64,000 nucleotides of DNA. It comes from Mycolicibacter icosiumassiliensis. GTDB lineage: Bacteria > Actinomycetota > Actinomycetes > Mycobacteriales > Mycobacteriaceae. The first letter of the stretch is position 1. Each line of letters begins with the position of its first letter. Positions 17,680 through 26,289 of this stretch are shown here, one piece after another. The stretch spans positions 842,136 through 906,135 of the forward strand of contig NZ_LT546166.1 in NCBI RefSeq assembly GCF_900078685.2, in the 5' to 3' direction. The position numbers were made by a program, and so were the translations under genes. The notes under the pieces are model-generated. The model was not told where the DNA came from, searched no databases, and was given only the letters and a program-made list of their open reading frames with translations.

Positions 17680-18432
17680 TCAAGGCTTGGCGAATCCGGC
17701 GTGATCCAAGATTTTCTGTCCCGCCTCACCGGTCACCAGGTCGACAAAGCTCTGCGCCAACTCAGGCCGCTTGGTATCTTTCAGCACCGCAATGGGATAG
17801 ACGTTGATCGCATCGGTAGCTTCGGCGAATTCGACTATGCCCACCTTCTCGCCAACGGCAACGGCATCGGTGACGTTGACCAGACCGGCATCAGCCTCGC
17901 CGGTGGACACTTTGTTGACGACATCCTCCACATTCGGTTCTTCGCTGATCGGATTCAGCCGAATCCCAGTGCTGTCCTGGATCTTCCGGGTCGCCACTCC
18001 GCACGGCATCGGCGGCGCGTTCGTCACTACGAGGAGGCCGGGTCGGGCCAGGTCGGCGAACGACCCGACATGCTTGGGGTTGCCCGGTGCGGTGACGATG
18101 ACCAGCCTGTTGGAGGCGAAGTCGACCGGCTTGCCGGCCAACAGTCCAGAGGTGGCGACCTTGTCCATTTGTGCGGTGTCAGCCGAGGCGAAAACGTCGG
18201 CAACAGCACCCTCGGTTAGCTGAAGGGCCAGATCCGAAGAGCTGGCGAAGTCGAATCGCACCGCTGCGCCGGGGTGGTCGGCCTGGAACCGTTCACCGAT
18301 CGCGGTGAAGGTAGGCCGCAGGGAAGCTGCGGCGAGCACCACGATCGCCTGCGGGTCCGCCGCAGGGCTGCAACCGGATTGGCTCGCCGCAACGATACAC
18401 AGCACTGCGGCGAGCACCCTGATTCTGCGCAC
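17680..18432 (-). CDS. modA: ModA-type molybdate-binding protein, orphan
   Basis: This 250-residue periplasmic binding protein has a hydrophobic N-terminus ending in QSGC, probably a lipoprotein signal though the lipobox is not canonical. The mature part VVLAAASLRPTF, FASSSDLALQL, VFASADTAQMDKV and PMPCGVATRKI are the ModA-family ligand loops for molybdate or tungstate. The GTG at 18432 avoids overlap with the PPE stop at 18446; an ATG at 18465 would overlap it. No modB or modC is in the window, so the permease must lie elsewhere or the protein works alone. Confidence 0.85.
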   Translation of the reverse strand: MRRIRVLAAVLCIVAASQSGCSPAADPQAIVVLAAASLRPTFTAIGERFQADHPGAAVRFDFASSSDLALQLTEGAVADVFASADTAQMDKVATSGLLAGKPVDFASNRLVIVTAPGNPKHVGSFADLARPGLLVVTNAPPMPCGVATRKIQDSTGIRLNPISEEPNVEDVVNKVSTGEADAGLVNVTDAVAVGEKVGIVEFAEATDAINVYPIAVLKDTKRPELAQSFVDLVTGEAGQKILDHAGFAKP

Positions 18433-18445
18433 GATGAGCAATGTC

Positions 18446-20098
18446 CTAGCGGCTCTGGTCGGCATCAGCGTCCCAGCTGTCCGGCACCATGGGCACCATC
18501 GGGCCGCCGCCGAAGGTGTGGCCGGCAAGAGTGGCCAAGCCCGACGGCCGGGCCACGCCGGTCTTGAACGCGACGCCGTCGAAACCGGCCGATTCAGACG
18601 CCTGGGTGCGTGAAGCACCGGCATCGGCTACTTCCGGAGCCAAATCCAGGTATTCGTGGCGGTAACCGCGGTCGATGAGCGTGCGGCGTGGCCGCCGCCT
18701 CCGGGCCTGTTGCGGCCGCAGCTGCGGTGTAGCGGCAGCGGCCGGGGCTGCGGCAGGTGCTGATGAAGTCCTGCCGACCCTGCTTCGGGCACTTGACTTC
18801 GCCTCCGCGCCGACGCCCCCCACCAGATACGAATAGGCCAGATTTTGCGCGCCCACGGCTCCTTCTGTACCGACGAAAGGCGGCGTCGCGCTGGGCGGGG
18901 GCGGAGGTGGCGCGGGCGGCGCCGGCGCCGGCGTCGGCGTTGCGGCGACGGAAGGAGATGCCCCAACGATGCCGGCCGCGTTCGGCAGCGGCGGTGCGGA
19001 AAGCGGTGTCGGCGCAACGGGAACCGGGATCGCCGGTGCGGAAACACCCGCGAGCCCGGCGAGACCAGAAAGGCCCGCGAATCCGCCGGGTGCTACCGCA
19101 GGTGCGGTCACCAGGGGTGCGGCCAGCGCGGCGGAGTAGATCGGATTGGCGGTGATGAAGGTACCCAACATCCCCGGGTTGTTCAGGATGATCCAGGTCA
19201 AGAACAGTGTCCGGTGCACGACGAATTGGGTGCCCAGCAACAGCACCGCTTGAATCAGCTGCGAGGGATTGCTCGCGTACATCGGAATCATCTGCTCCAC
19301 CCGCGGGAGGAAGTTCGCCAGGCTGGGGTACATCATCGAAAAGGAGTTCGGCGAAAACGGGTTGAACTGCGGCGGGAAGATGGCTTGCAGCCACTGATCG
19401 AATGTGGTTGGCAGGCTGGTTCCCATCCCCGGCATGTTCCCCATGCCGCCGCCGTTCATACCGCCGCCGCCGTTCATACCGCCGCCGCCGTTCATACCCC
19501 CGCCGCCGTTCATGCCCGAGCCGCCGTTCATGCCCGAGCCGCCGTTCATATCCATTTTTGTGATCTGCGGCGCTGCCGTGGTGTGCGGTGCGGTGGCGAC
19601 CGCTGCGGCCGCGGTGGTCTGGTAGGTCGCCATCGTGGTGGCGGCCTGGATCCACATCCGCACGTAGTCGGCCTCGTTGAGGGCAATCGGGATGGTGTTG
19701 ATACCGAAGAAGTTCGTGGCAACTAGCAGTCCGTGAATGGCATGGTTGGCGGCCAATTCCGGCAACGTCGGCATGCCGGCCAACGCGCTGACGTATGCGG
19801 CGGCTGCCACCTCCTGCCCGGCGGCCTCTCCGGCGCTGTCAGCGCTGGCCTCCATCAGCCACGCGAGATAAGGCGTATGGGCTGCCAGATAGGACTCCGC
19901 GGCCGGCCCTTCCCAGGCCCCGCCCTGCACCGCCGCCAAGACCGCTGCGAGCTCGCCGGCGAGTTCTGCATATTCGGCACCGAGCATGTGCCACGCCTCA
20001 GCAGCGGCCAGCAGTGGACCCGGCCCGGGTCCACTGCTCAGCAATGCCGAGTGCACCTCCGGTGGAGCTGCCATCCATACCGATGCGGTCATCGTCAC
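18446..20098 (-). CDS. PPE-family protein with Met-Asn-Gly repeats, PPW-type subgroup
   Basis: This 550-residue PPE protein starts [20 protein letters not shown]. The PPE domain covers about residues 1-180 ([27 protein letters not shown]). Then comes a Met-Asn-Gly repeat region near 185-220, a central hydrophobic part, a Pro/Ala linker, and a C-terminal [22 protein letters not shown] and VPDSWDADA, fitting the PPE-PPW group. The 180-residue domain is clearly related to that of 12008-13588. It is probably exported by an ESX system; no adjacent PE partner is seen. The modA gene follows directly. Confidence 0.92.
   Translation of the reverse strand: MTMTASVWMAAPPEVHSALLSSGPGPGPLLAAAEAWHMLGAEYAELAGELAAVLAAVQGGAWEGPAAESYLAAHTPYLAWLMEASADSAGEAAGQEVAAAAYVSALAGMPTLPELAANHAIHGLLVATNFFGINTIPIALNEADYVRMWIQAATTMATYQTTAAAAVATAPHTTAAPQITKMDMNGGSGMNGGSGMNGGGGMNGGGGMNGGGGMNGGGMGNMPGMGTSLPTTFDQWLQAIFPPQFNPFSPNSFSMMYPSLANFLPRVEQMIPMYASNPSQLIQAVLLLGTQFVVHRTLFLTWIILNNPGMLGTFITANPIYSAALAAPLVTAPAVAPGGFAGLSGLAGLAGVSAPAIPVPVAPTPLSAPPLPNAAGIVGASPSVAATPTPAPAPPAPPPPPPSATPPFVGTEGAVGAQNLAYSYLVGGVGAEAKSSARSRVGRTSSAPAAAPAAAATPQLRPQQARRRRPRRTLIDRGYRHEYLDLAPEVADAGASRTQASESAGFDGVAFKTGVARPSGLATLAGHTFGGGPMVPMVPDSWDADADQSR
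19445..19549 (-). repeat. In-frame 18-bp tandem repeat inside the PPE gene
   Basis: Five complete 18-base units and a partial sixth encode the hexapeptide Met-Asn-Gly-Gly-Ser/Gly-Gly. Unit differences are a Ser/Gly swap and single base changes. It lies just after the PPE domain and probably forms a flexible linker. Tandem units of this sort expand and contract by slippage, so copy number may vary among strains. Confidence 0.9.
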
Positions 20099-20151
20099 CT
20101 ACCCAGTGCCGAACACGTCAAGACGGCGAACGCGCCTCGACAGAGGTCATG

Positions 20152-20165
20152 ACGCAACGTTGCGT
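20152..20165. promoter_or_regulatory. Perfect 14-bp palindrome upstream of the PPE gene
   Basis: ACGCAACGTTGCGT is a perfect even palindrome, 54 bases before the PPE start, followed by an AT-rich stretch (about 20169-20222). Its place fits an operator or activator site for the PPE-modA transcript, but no cognate regulator is adjacent. The 20099-20363 interval contains nothing else I can name. Confidence 0.4.
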
Positions 20166-20363
20166 ACGCGGTAGTTTATGTTCCTAAACTCCGCAATTGC
20201 GTATAAATAGCATGTTTTTACCTGATTCACTGACCCAGGCCAGCTGTACTGACCACGGACGTTAGCTACAGCGTGGCGTGGGGACACGACGAAGTCCTCC
20301 GAGTGGAGTACGAGCTGCTGAAGAACGCCCCAGTCGCTGCGACGATCCAGTGAAAAATCCCCG

Positions 20364-22199
20364 CTAGAACGCGTCCTCGGCGAGATCCATCAACGCGAGG
20401 TCCTCGCTTTCCACCATGCGTCGGTCCGCGCCGAGGCGGGGTAACACATTGGCCGCGAAGAACGTTGCCGCTGTCACTTTTCCGCGGTAGAAATGCTGCT
20501 CGTCGCCGGACGCTCCTTGATCCAGTGCCGTCAGCGCGACCTCGGCCTGACGCAGCAGCAGCCAGCCGATCACCAGATCGCCGACGGCCAGCAAGAACCG
20601 CACCGAGCCCAAGCCCACCCGATAGAGCTCGCGGGCCTCCTGCTGTGAGGCGAACATGTATCCGGTCATGGCGGCCACCATCGCCCGCGCGTCGTCGAGC
20701 GCAGCCGCCAGCAGCTTGCGCGCCTCGGCCAGTTCCTTATGGCCGTCGGGGTTGTCGATCAACGCCTCAATCTGGGTTACCAGATGCGCCAGCGCCACAC
20801 CGCGGTCGCGGGCGATTTTGCGGAAGAAGAAGTCCTGCGCCTGAATCGCGGTGGTGCCCTCGTACAGACTGTCGATCTTCGCGTCCCGGATGTACTGCTC
20901 AATCGGATAGTCCTGCAGGAAACCCGAGCCGCCGAACGTCTGCAGTGAATCGGTCAGATACTGATAGGCCCGTTCCGATCCGACCCCCTTGACGATCGGG
21001 AGTAGCAGGTCGTTGACCCGTTCAGCCAACTCGGCGTCGGCACCGGACACCAGCATGGCCACCTGCGGGTTCTGGTGAGCGGCGGTGTAGAGGTACAGCG
21101 CGCGCATGCCCTCGGCGTAGACCTTTTGCATCATCAGGGCGCGCCGCACATCCGGGTGATGGAGGATCGTCACCCGCGGCGCGGTCTTATCGGTCATCTG
21201 AGTCAGGTCGGCGCCCTGAATGCGGGTCTTGGCATACTCCAGCGCATTGAGATAGCCGGTGGACAGCGTCGCGATCGCCTTGGTTCCCACCATCATTCGC
21301 GCATATTCAATGACGTGGAACATCTGCGCGATGCCGTTGCGGGTGTCGCCGACCAGCCACCCTTTCGCCGGGATGCCGTGCTGGCCGAAGGTCAGTTCGC
21401 AGGTGGTCGAAACCTTCAGCCCCATCTTGTGTTCCAGCCCGGTGACGAACACCCCGTTACGCTCACCGGGTTCACCGGTCTCGGGATCCGGTAAGAACTT
21501 GGGCACCAGAAATAGGCTGAGCCCCTTGGTTCCGGGCCCGGCACCCTCCGGGCGGGCCAGGGTCATATGCATGATGTTCTCGAACAGATCGTCGCTGTCG
21601 CCGTTGGTGATGAACCGCTTGACCCCGTCGATATGCCAGCTGCCGTCGGGCTGCTCGATGGCCTTGGTCCGCCCCGCCCCGACGTCAGAGCCGGCGTCCG
21701 GCTCGGTGAGCACCATGGTGGCGCCCCAGTTCCGCTCAATCGCCATGGCGGCCCAGTGCCGCTGCTGTTCGTTGCCCAGCCCGTAAAGGATGTTGGCGAA
21801 GACCGGGCCGGCCATGAACATGAACACCGCCGGATTGGCGCCCAGCACCAGCTCAGCGATCGCCCACGACACCATCGCGGGCGCCGGCACCCCGCCGACC
21901 TCCTCGCACAGCCCGATCCGAAACCACTCGCCGGCCTGCCACGCTCGCAGCGATTCCTTGAAGGGTTCCGGCAGTGTCACGTGATGGGTAGCCGGGTCGA
22001 ATACCGGCGGATGGCGGTCGCTGGCGGCAAAGGACTCGGCCACCGGCCCCTCGGCCAGCCGGGCGGCTTCGGCCAGCATCTGGCGCACCGTGTCGCCGTC
22101 AAGATCTCCGAACGCCCCGTCAGCCAGGCATTGCTCCAGCCCCAGCAGTTCGAACAGATTGAATTCCAGGTCGCGCACATTGCTCTTGTAGTGACCCAT
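20364..22199 (-). CDS. FadE5-like acyl-CoA dehydrogenase
   Basis: This 611-residue FAD-dependent acyl-CoA dehydrogenase is of the long FadE5 type. The N-terminus [15 protein letters not shown] is characteristic of FadE5, followed by [16 protein letters not shown] and [14 protein letters not shown] in the middle domain. The C-terminal part has [18 protein letters not shown] with the catalytic-type glutamate. The start at 22199 gives the expected MGHYKSN; an ATG at 22211 is the alternative. FadE5 itself is Rv0244c, outside this synteny, so this is likely a second, inserted paralogue. The expected role is the first step of beta-oxidation of medium to long acyl-CoA. Confidence 0.92.
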   Translation of the reverse strand: MGHYKSNVRDLEFNLFELLGLEQCLADGAFGDLDGDTVRQMLAEAARLAEGPVAESFAASDRHPPVFDPATHHVTLPEPFKESLRAWQAGEWFRIGLCEEVGGVPAPAMVSWAIAELVLGANPAVFMFMAGPVFANILYGLGNEQQRHWAAMAIERNWGATMVLTEPDAGSDVGAGRTKAIEQPDGSWHIDGVKRFITNGDSDDLFENIMHMTLARPEGAGPGTKGLSLFLVPKFLPDPETGEPGERNGVFVTGLEHKMGLKVSTTCELTFGQHGIPAKGWLVGDTRNGIAQMFHVIEYARMMVGTKAIATLSTGYLNALEYAKTRIQGADLTQMTDKTAPRVTILHHPDVRRALMMQKVYAEGMRALYLYTAAHQNPQVAMLVSGADAELAERVNDLLLPIVKGVGSERAYQYLTDSLQTFGGSGFLQDYPIEQYIRDAKIDSLYEGTTAIQAQDFFFRKIARDRGVALAHLVTQIEALIDNPDGHKELAEARKLLAAALDDARAMVAAMTGYMFASQQEARELYRVGLGSVRFLLAVGDLVIGWLLLRQAEVALTALDQGASGDEQHFYRGKVTAATFFAANVLPRLGADRRMVESEDLALMDLAEDAF

Positions 22200-22250
22200 A
22201 AAGTCCAGCATGCACCTTGACGATGCGCAGGTCGCCGGAATCGCGACGTT

Positions 22251-22278
22251 CTAACGGACTACGCGCTAACGGACTACG
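22251..22278. repeat. 13-bp direct repeat spanning the protease stop codon
   Basis: CTAACGGACTACG occurs at 22251-22263 and 22266-22278, a 15-base period. The second copy holds the last codons and stop of the protease; the first lies just downstream. It looks like a recent tandem duplication of the gene end and leaves a second, unused copy of the stop. Confidence 0.75.
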
Positions 22279-22892
22279 TGCAATCCCCACTGGCGCAGGA
22301 TCGGGTCCACCAAGACGAAGTCGGTACTGGAGTCGTCGTCCACAGGTCCGCCTTGCAGAAGCCCGACCGCACTGACACTGCCGTCGGGGTTGACCACGAA
22401 GCCGGGACTGCCGCTGTCACCGACAGTGCTGTAGACGCGGGTCTCCACGAGGTTGCCGTTGACGGCGGTCACGGGACCGCAGGTCTCACCGGTCTGGGCG
22501 CCGACCTTGCAGATCGTCATACCGACGTGAATCTGATCCGCCGACAGCACGCCGGCCACCGGGTAGCGGCCGGCAATTCTCGGGTTGGGCCGGCCGGCGT
22601 CCGGGTCGAGCCGGATGATCGCGGCGTCACGGTCCTCACCGTTGTCCTCGCTGGCGGTGATTCTGCCGAGCGGTGTCTCGAAGATGTCGGTCCATTGCGA
22701 TCCGTCGTGTGAGTCGCAGTGCCCGCTGGTCAGCAGGTAGTAGCCGCCGGCGCCGTCCTGGGTGAGAAAGCCCGCGGTGCAGCTGCTGCTGTCGTCGAGC
22801 AACTCGATGCCCGGCATCGGCCCGGCCGACGCGACGCCGGCAAAGGCCAGTCCCGCGGCCGTCATGACGCCCGCCACCGCAATCTTGACCAT
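22266..22892 (-). CDS. Secreted chymotrypsin-like serine protease
   Basis: This 208-residue protein has a signal peptide (MVKIAVAGVMTAAGLAFAGVASA). The triad is His in LTSGHCDS, Asp in DRDAAIIRL and Ser in TVGDSGSPGFVV. It resembles the small secreted S1 proteases of mycobacteria (Rv1815 type) and actinomycete alpha-lytic-like enzymes without the pro-region. The start ATG overlaps the stop of nat (TGATG), so translation is probably coupled. Four cysteines may form two disulfides. Confidence 0.87.
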   Translation of the reverse strand: MVKIAVAGVMTAAGLAFAGVASAGPMPGIELLDDSSSCTAGFLTQDGAGGYYLLTSGHCDSHDGSQWTDIFETPLGRITASEDNGEDRDAAIIRLDPDAGRPNPRIAGRYPVAGVLSADQIHVGMTICKVGAQTGETCGPVTAVNGNLVETRVYSTVGDSGSPGFVVNPDGSVSAVGLLQGGPVDDDSSTDFVLVDPILRQWGLHVVR

Positions 22893-23722
22893 CAGGTGTC
22901 CAGTACCGATGCCACGGTGGCCTCGACGTCGCCCAATCCGGCCAGGTCGATGCCGAAGCGTTCGCTCAGAGCCGTACATACCTGGGCGGCGTCGTCGAAC
23001 CGAATCCGCTCGGTGCCGCTGCGGGCGTGGACGGCGAGGTTACGACCGCGCAGGTTCCAGCGGGCATCGTCGGTCACCAACGCCGCGCTGAGGCCGACGA
23101 CGAAGTTCGATTCGGGGTAGGTGGACACATACCAACTGCCCACCTGCATGTCGATCAGCGGCCGTGGCCGCAGTCCCAGGATGTACAGGGGCCGCCAGCG
23201 CTGGCCGATCAGCGTCTCCAACACGTATTCGTCCCCGTCACTTGCGCGGCTAACCAGCCGGAACGGCTCGTGGGAGGTCTGCTGAACTTCGTCGGGAACC
23301 ATCGGGATCGGCGCCGTCGGTGTCTGCCCGCCGAATCCCACGTCGACGAGATACTGCTGGTCCGATCCCGGAATCGTCACCGCTAAGGCCTGGTGCGTCT
23401 GAGGATGCGGCGGCCCGTCCAGTCCCTCCGGGCTCATCCACACCACCCGCCCGGCCAGCCGGTCGACTTCGAAGCCGAGCGCGCACAGCACCTCGCGCAT
23501 CAGGTTGTTGTGCTCGTAGCAGTAGCCGCCACGGCGTCGCGCCACCAGCTTGGCACTCAGTGCCGCCGAGCCGAGGTCAATCACCGGCACACCCATCAGG
23601 GGGTCGAGGTTCTCGAAGGGGATGCGACGGACGTGCGCGGACACCAGAGCGGTGAGCGTCTCATGCGTCGGCTCGGTGCCACCGCGATAGCCGATGCGGT
23701 CGAAGTACGCCTGCAGGTCGAT
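22892..23722 (-). CDS. nat: Arylamine N-acetyltransferase with a non-standard start
   Basis: The reading frame gives a full-length NAT of about 276 residues. The triad is present: Cys in RRGGYCYEHN, His in THQALAV and Asp in VDVGFGG. The family N-terminus DLQAYFDRIGYRGGTEP lies upstream of the first standard start (GTG at 23644), so that start would drop 26 conserved residues. The codon where ATG is expected is ATC at 23722, with AGGGGAG six bases before it. No ATG, GTG or TTG occurs in frame back to the stop. In M. tuberculosis nat belongs to the cholesterol operon; here a KstR-type site lies 80 bases upstream. Confidence 0.8.
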   Translation of the reverse strand: MDLQAYFDRIGYRGGTEPTHETLTALVSAHVRRIPFENLDPLMGVPVIDLGSAALSAKLVARRRGGYCYEHNNLMREVLCALGFEVDRLAGRVVWMSPEGLDGPPHPQTHQALAVTIPGSDQQYLVDVGFGGQTPTAPIPMVPDEVQQTSHEPFRLVSRASDGDEYVLETLIGQRWRPLYILGLRPRPLIDMQVGSWYVSTYPESNFVVGLSAALVTDDARWNLRGRNLAVHARSGTERIRFDDAAQVCTALSERFGIDLAGLGDVEATVASVLDT

Positions 23723-23801
23723 GCGGAGCTCCCCTCGGCCACTCAGAACAGTGCGCTGATGGTATCCACTACCGGGACTGAGCCGGTAATATGAGCAAAA
23801 C

Positions 23802-23815
23802 TAGAACACGTTTCA
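23802..23815. promoter_or_regulatory. KstR-type operator between nat and the acyltransferase-fadD operon
   Basis: TAGAACACGTTTCA fits TNNAACNNGTTNNA at every fixed position, with CTAGAACACGTT close to the strongest known sites. It is 16 bases before the GTG of the acyltransferase and 80 bases before the inferred nat start, so it could repress both divergent transcripts. Regulation by KstR is inferred from the motif. Confidence 0.8.
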
Positions 23816-23830
23816 ATTGAGGGGGCCGCG

Positions 23831-24652
23831 GTGGACACGCCGGACAACGACTGGTCGGACGACCTTGCCCGGCCCATCACGAAATGGGACCCGGGCCTGA
23901 CCGAACGGGTCATGGGCCTGTTGAGACCGCTCATCAAGGGCTACCACCGGGCCGAGGTGCGGGGCCTGGAGTCGTTCCCGAACGGCGGTGCCCTGGTGGT
24001 GTCCAACCATTCCGGCGGCCTGTTCGCGATGGACGTCCCGGTATTCGCCACCGGCTTCTACGACACCTTCGGTTACGAGCGTCCGGTCTACACGCTGAGC
24101 CACGACCTGATCTTCACCGGTTTCACCGCCGATTTCTTCCGCAAGACCGGGTTCATCCCGGCCAACCACGCCAACGCCGACGAGGCCCTGCGCTCCGGCG
24201 GCGTGGTGGTGGTCTTCCCCGGCGGCGACTACGACGTGTACCGGCCGACCTTGGAAGAGAACAAGATCGACTTCGGCGGCCGCAAAGGCTACATCCGCGC
24301 CGCGCTCAATGCCGGTGTGCCGATCGTGCCGACGGTCGGGATTGGCGGCCAAGAAAGCCAGTTCTACCTGTCTCGCGGCACCGGACTGGCCAAGGCCCTG
24401 CGACTGGACAAGCTGATGCGGGTCAAGATTCTGCCGATCTCGTTCGGCTTCCCGTTCGGCCTGTCCGCGGTGTTGCCGGTCAACCTGCCGCTGCCCACCA
24501 AGATCGTCATGCAGACCTGCGAGCCGATCGACATCGTCGCGGAGTTCGGCGAGGACCCCGACATCGACGTCGTCGACGCGCACGTGCGCGACGTCATGCA
24601 GAAGGCGCTGGACAAGCTTGCCAGCGAGCGCCGTCTGCCGATCCTGGGCTGA
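23831..24652 (+). CDS. PlsC-like lipid acyltransferase
   Basis: This 273-residue acyltransferase is of the glycerolipid superfamily. The first catalytic block is SNHSGGLFAMD (His and Asp spaced more widely than the usual H-x4-D), followed by VVFPGGDYDV and PIVPTVGIGG. The GTG at 23831 has GAGGGGG five bases upstream. The probable reaction is acylation of a lysolipid or other alcohol with acyl-CoA. The next gene, an acyl-CoA synthetase, starts six bases after the stop, so the pair could activate and transfer one fatty acid. The upstream KstR site suggests expression with sterol or lipid use. Confidence 0.8.
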   Translation: MDTPDNDWSDDLARPITKWDPGLTERVMGLLRPLIKGYHRAEVRGLESFPNGGALVVSNHSGGLFAMDVPVFATGFYDTFGYERPVYTLSHDLIFTGFTADFFRKTGFIPANHANADEALRSGGVVVVFPGGDYDVYRPTLEENKIDFGGRKGYIRAALNAGVPIVPTVGIGGQESQFYLSRGTGLAKALRLDKLMRVKILPISFGFPFGLSAVLPVNLPLPTKIVMQTCEPIDIVAEFGEDPDIDVVDAHVRDVMQKALDKLASERRLPILG

Positions 24653-24657
24653 GCGGT

Positions 24658-26289
24658 ATGGGTCTGTTCGACTCGCTGCATCGGGTCGGCTCGATGCTGG
24701 TGACCTTCAGTCGGGCTGGACTGTTGGCGCCCATGCGCCCGGACAAGTACCTGCGGATAGCCGCCGCGGCGGCCGCTGAAGGCGGCACCACCACCACCGG
24801 GATCGCCATGGCGGCCCAGCGGTGCGGCGACCGCGCGGCGATCATCGACGAGCACGGCACGTGCAGCTACGCCGAACTCGACCGGCGCTGTAACGCGCTG
24901 GCCGCCGCCCTGCAACGGTTGCCCGGACGGACCCCTCGGGCGATCGCGCTGATGTGCCGTAACCATCGCGGCTTCATCGAGGCACTGGCGGCCGCCAACC
25001 GGATCGGCGCCGACGTGCTGTTGCTCAACACCAGCTTCGCCGGGCCGGCCCTGGCTGAGGTCGTCGCGCGCGAAGGCGTCGACCTGATCTTCTACGACGA
25101 AGAGTTCACCGCCGCAGTGGATCTGGCCGTGCCGGCCGAATCGGGGTGCACCCGGGTGGTGAGTTGGACCGACAACGAGGTCCCCGGCCTGACTGCCGAC
25201 GAGTTGATCAACGCCAACACCGGGCGCCGCCCTGCCAAAGCGTCTCGGAGCGGCAAGCTGGTCATGCTCACCTCCGGAACCACCGGCACGCCCAAAGGGG
25301 CACGCCGCTCCGGTCGCGGCGGGGGCGGGATCGCCGACCTGCAAGCCATTTTCGACCGGATCCCCTGGCACACCGAGGAAACCGTGGTCATCGCCGCGCC
25401 GATGTTCCACGCCTGGGGGTTCTCCCAGCTGGCGCTGGCGCTGACCATGGCCTGCACGATCGCCACCCGGCGGAAGTTCGACCCCGAAGCGACCCTGGCG
25501 CTGATCGAGGAGAACGGCGCGGCCGGACTGTGCGTCGTACCGGTCATGTTCGACCGGATCATGGCGCTGCCGGATGAGGTTCGATCCCAATACCCGTGCA
25601 CGTCACTGCGTTTCGCGACTGCCTCGGGCTCACGGATGCATCCCGACGTGGTGACGTCATTCATGGACACCTTCGGTGATGTGGTCTACAACAACTACAA
25701 CGCCACCGAGGCCGGCATGATCGCGCTCGCGACACCGGAAGACCTGCGCTACTCCCCCGACACCGCCGGCCGCCCGGCGCCGGGGAGCGAAATCCGGATC
25801 CTGGACGCTGATTTCGCCGAGGTGCCGGCTGGGCAGACCGGGCAGATCTTCGTCCGCAACTCCTCACAGTTCGACGGCTACACCGGCGGCGACTCGAAGC
25901 TGTTCCACGACGGTTTCATGGCGTCCGGTGACTTGGGCTACTTCGACAGCACCGGAAGGCTTTTCGTGGTCGGCCGAGACGACGAGATGATCGTCTCCGG
26001 GGGCGAGAACGTGTACCCGATCGAGACAGAGAAGGCGCTGATCAACCACGTGGCCGTCGCCGAGGCCGCCGTGATCGGTGTCGACGACGCCGACTACGGA
26101 CAGCGCCTGGTGGCCTTTGTGGTGCTGGTGCCCGGTACCTCGGCCTCGCCCGACGAACTGAAGCAGCACGTCCGGGAGAACCTGGCCGGATACAAGGTTC
26201 CGCGCGACATCACCGTCATGGATGCGTTGCCGCGCAACAACACCGGCAAGGTGCTGCGTCGAGAGTTGCAGGCGCTGACTGAGACCTAG
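24658..26289 (+). CDS. Long-chain fatty-acyl-CoA synthetase (FadD12-like)
   Basis: This 543-residue adenylate-forming enzyme has the P-loop motif VMLTSGTTGTPKGARR near residue 205, YNNYNATEAG as motif A5, SGDLGYFDSTGRLFVVGRDDEMIVSGGENVYP for the hinge, and the A10 lysine in NNTGKVLRREL. All catalytic motifs are intact. The ATG at 24658 follows the acyltransferase stop by five bases. The frame is open upstream back into the acyltransferase, but that part is out of phase with any domain. It makes acyl-CoA for the partner acyltransferase or for beta-oxidation. Confidence 0.92.
   Translation: MGLFDSLHRVGSMLVTFSRAGLLAPMRPDKYLRIAAAAAAEGGTTTTGIAMAAQRCGDRAAIIDEHGTCSYAELDRRCNALAAALQRLPGRTPRAIALMCRNHRGFIEALAAANRIGADVLLLNTSFAGPALAEVVAREGVDLIFYDEEFTAAVDLAVPAESGCTRVVSWTDNEVPGLTADELINANTGRRPAKASRSGKLVMLTSGTTGTPKGARRSGRGGGGIADLQAIFDRIPWHTEETVVIAAPMFHAWGFSQLALALTMACTIATRRKFDPEATLALIEENGAAGLCVVPVMFDRIMALPDEVRSQYPCTSLRFATASGSRMHPDVVTSFMDTFGDVVYNNYNATEAGMIALATPEDLRYSPDTAGRPAPGSEIRILDADFAEVPAGQTGQIFVRNSSQFDGYTGGDSKLFHDGFMASGDLGYFDSTGRLFVVGRDDEMIVSGGENVYPIETEKALINHVAVAEAAVIGVDDADYGQRLVAFVVLVPGTSASPDELKQHVRENLAGYKVPRDITVMDALPRNNTGKVLRRELQALTET

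Noticed and set aside
19404..19625. Proline-rich plus-strand frame, or a CRISPR-like array, at the PPE repeats
   Set aside because: It is antisense to the Met-Asn-Gly repeats. Units are contiguous with no spacers, so it is a coding tandem repeat, not CRISPR.
23884..26289. Apparent 801-codon acyltransferase-FadD fusion
   Set aside because: The first 258 codons are a shifted reading of the acyltransferase gene with Arg/Pro-rich nonsense; real FadD sequence begins at the ATG at 24658.
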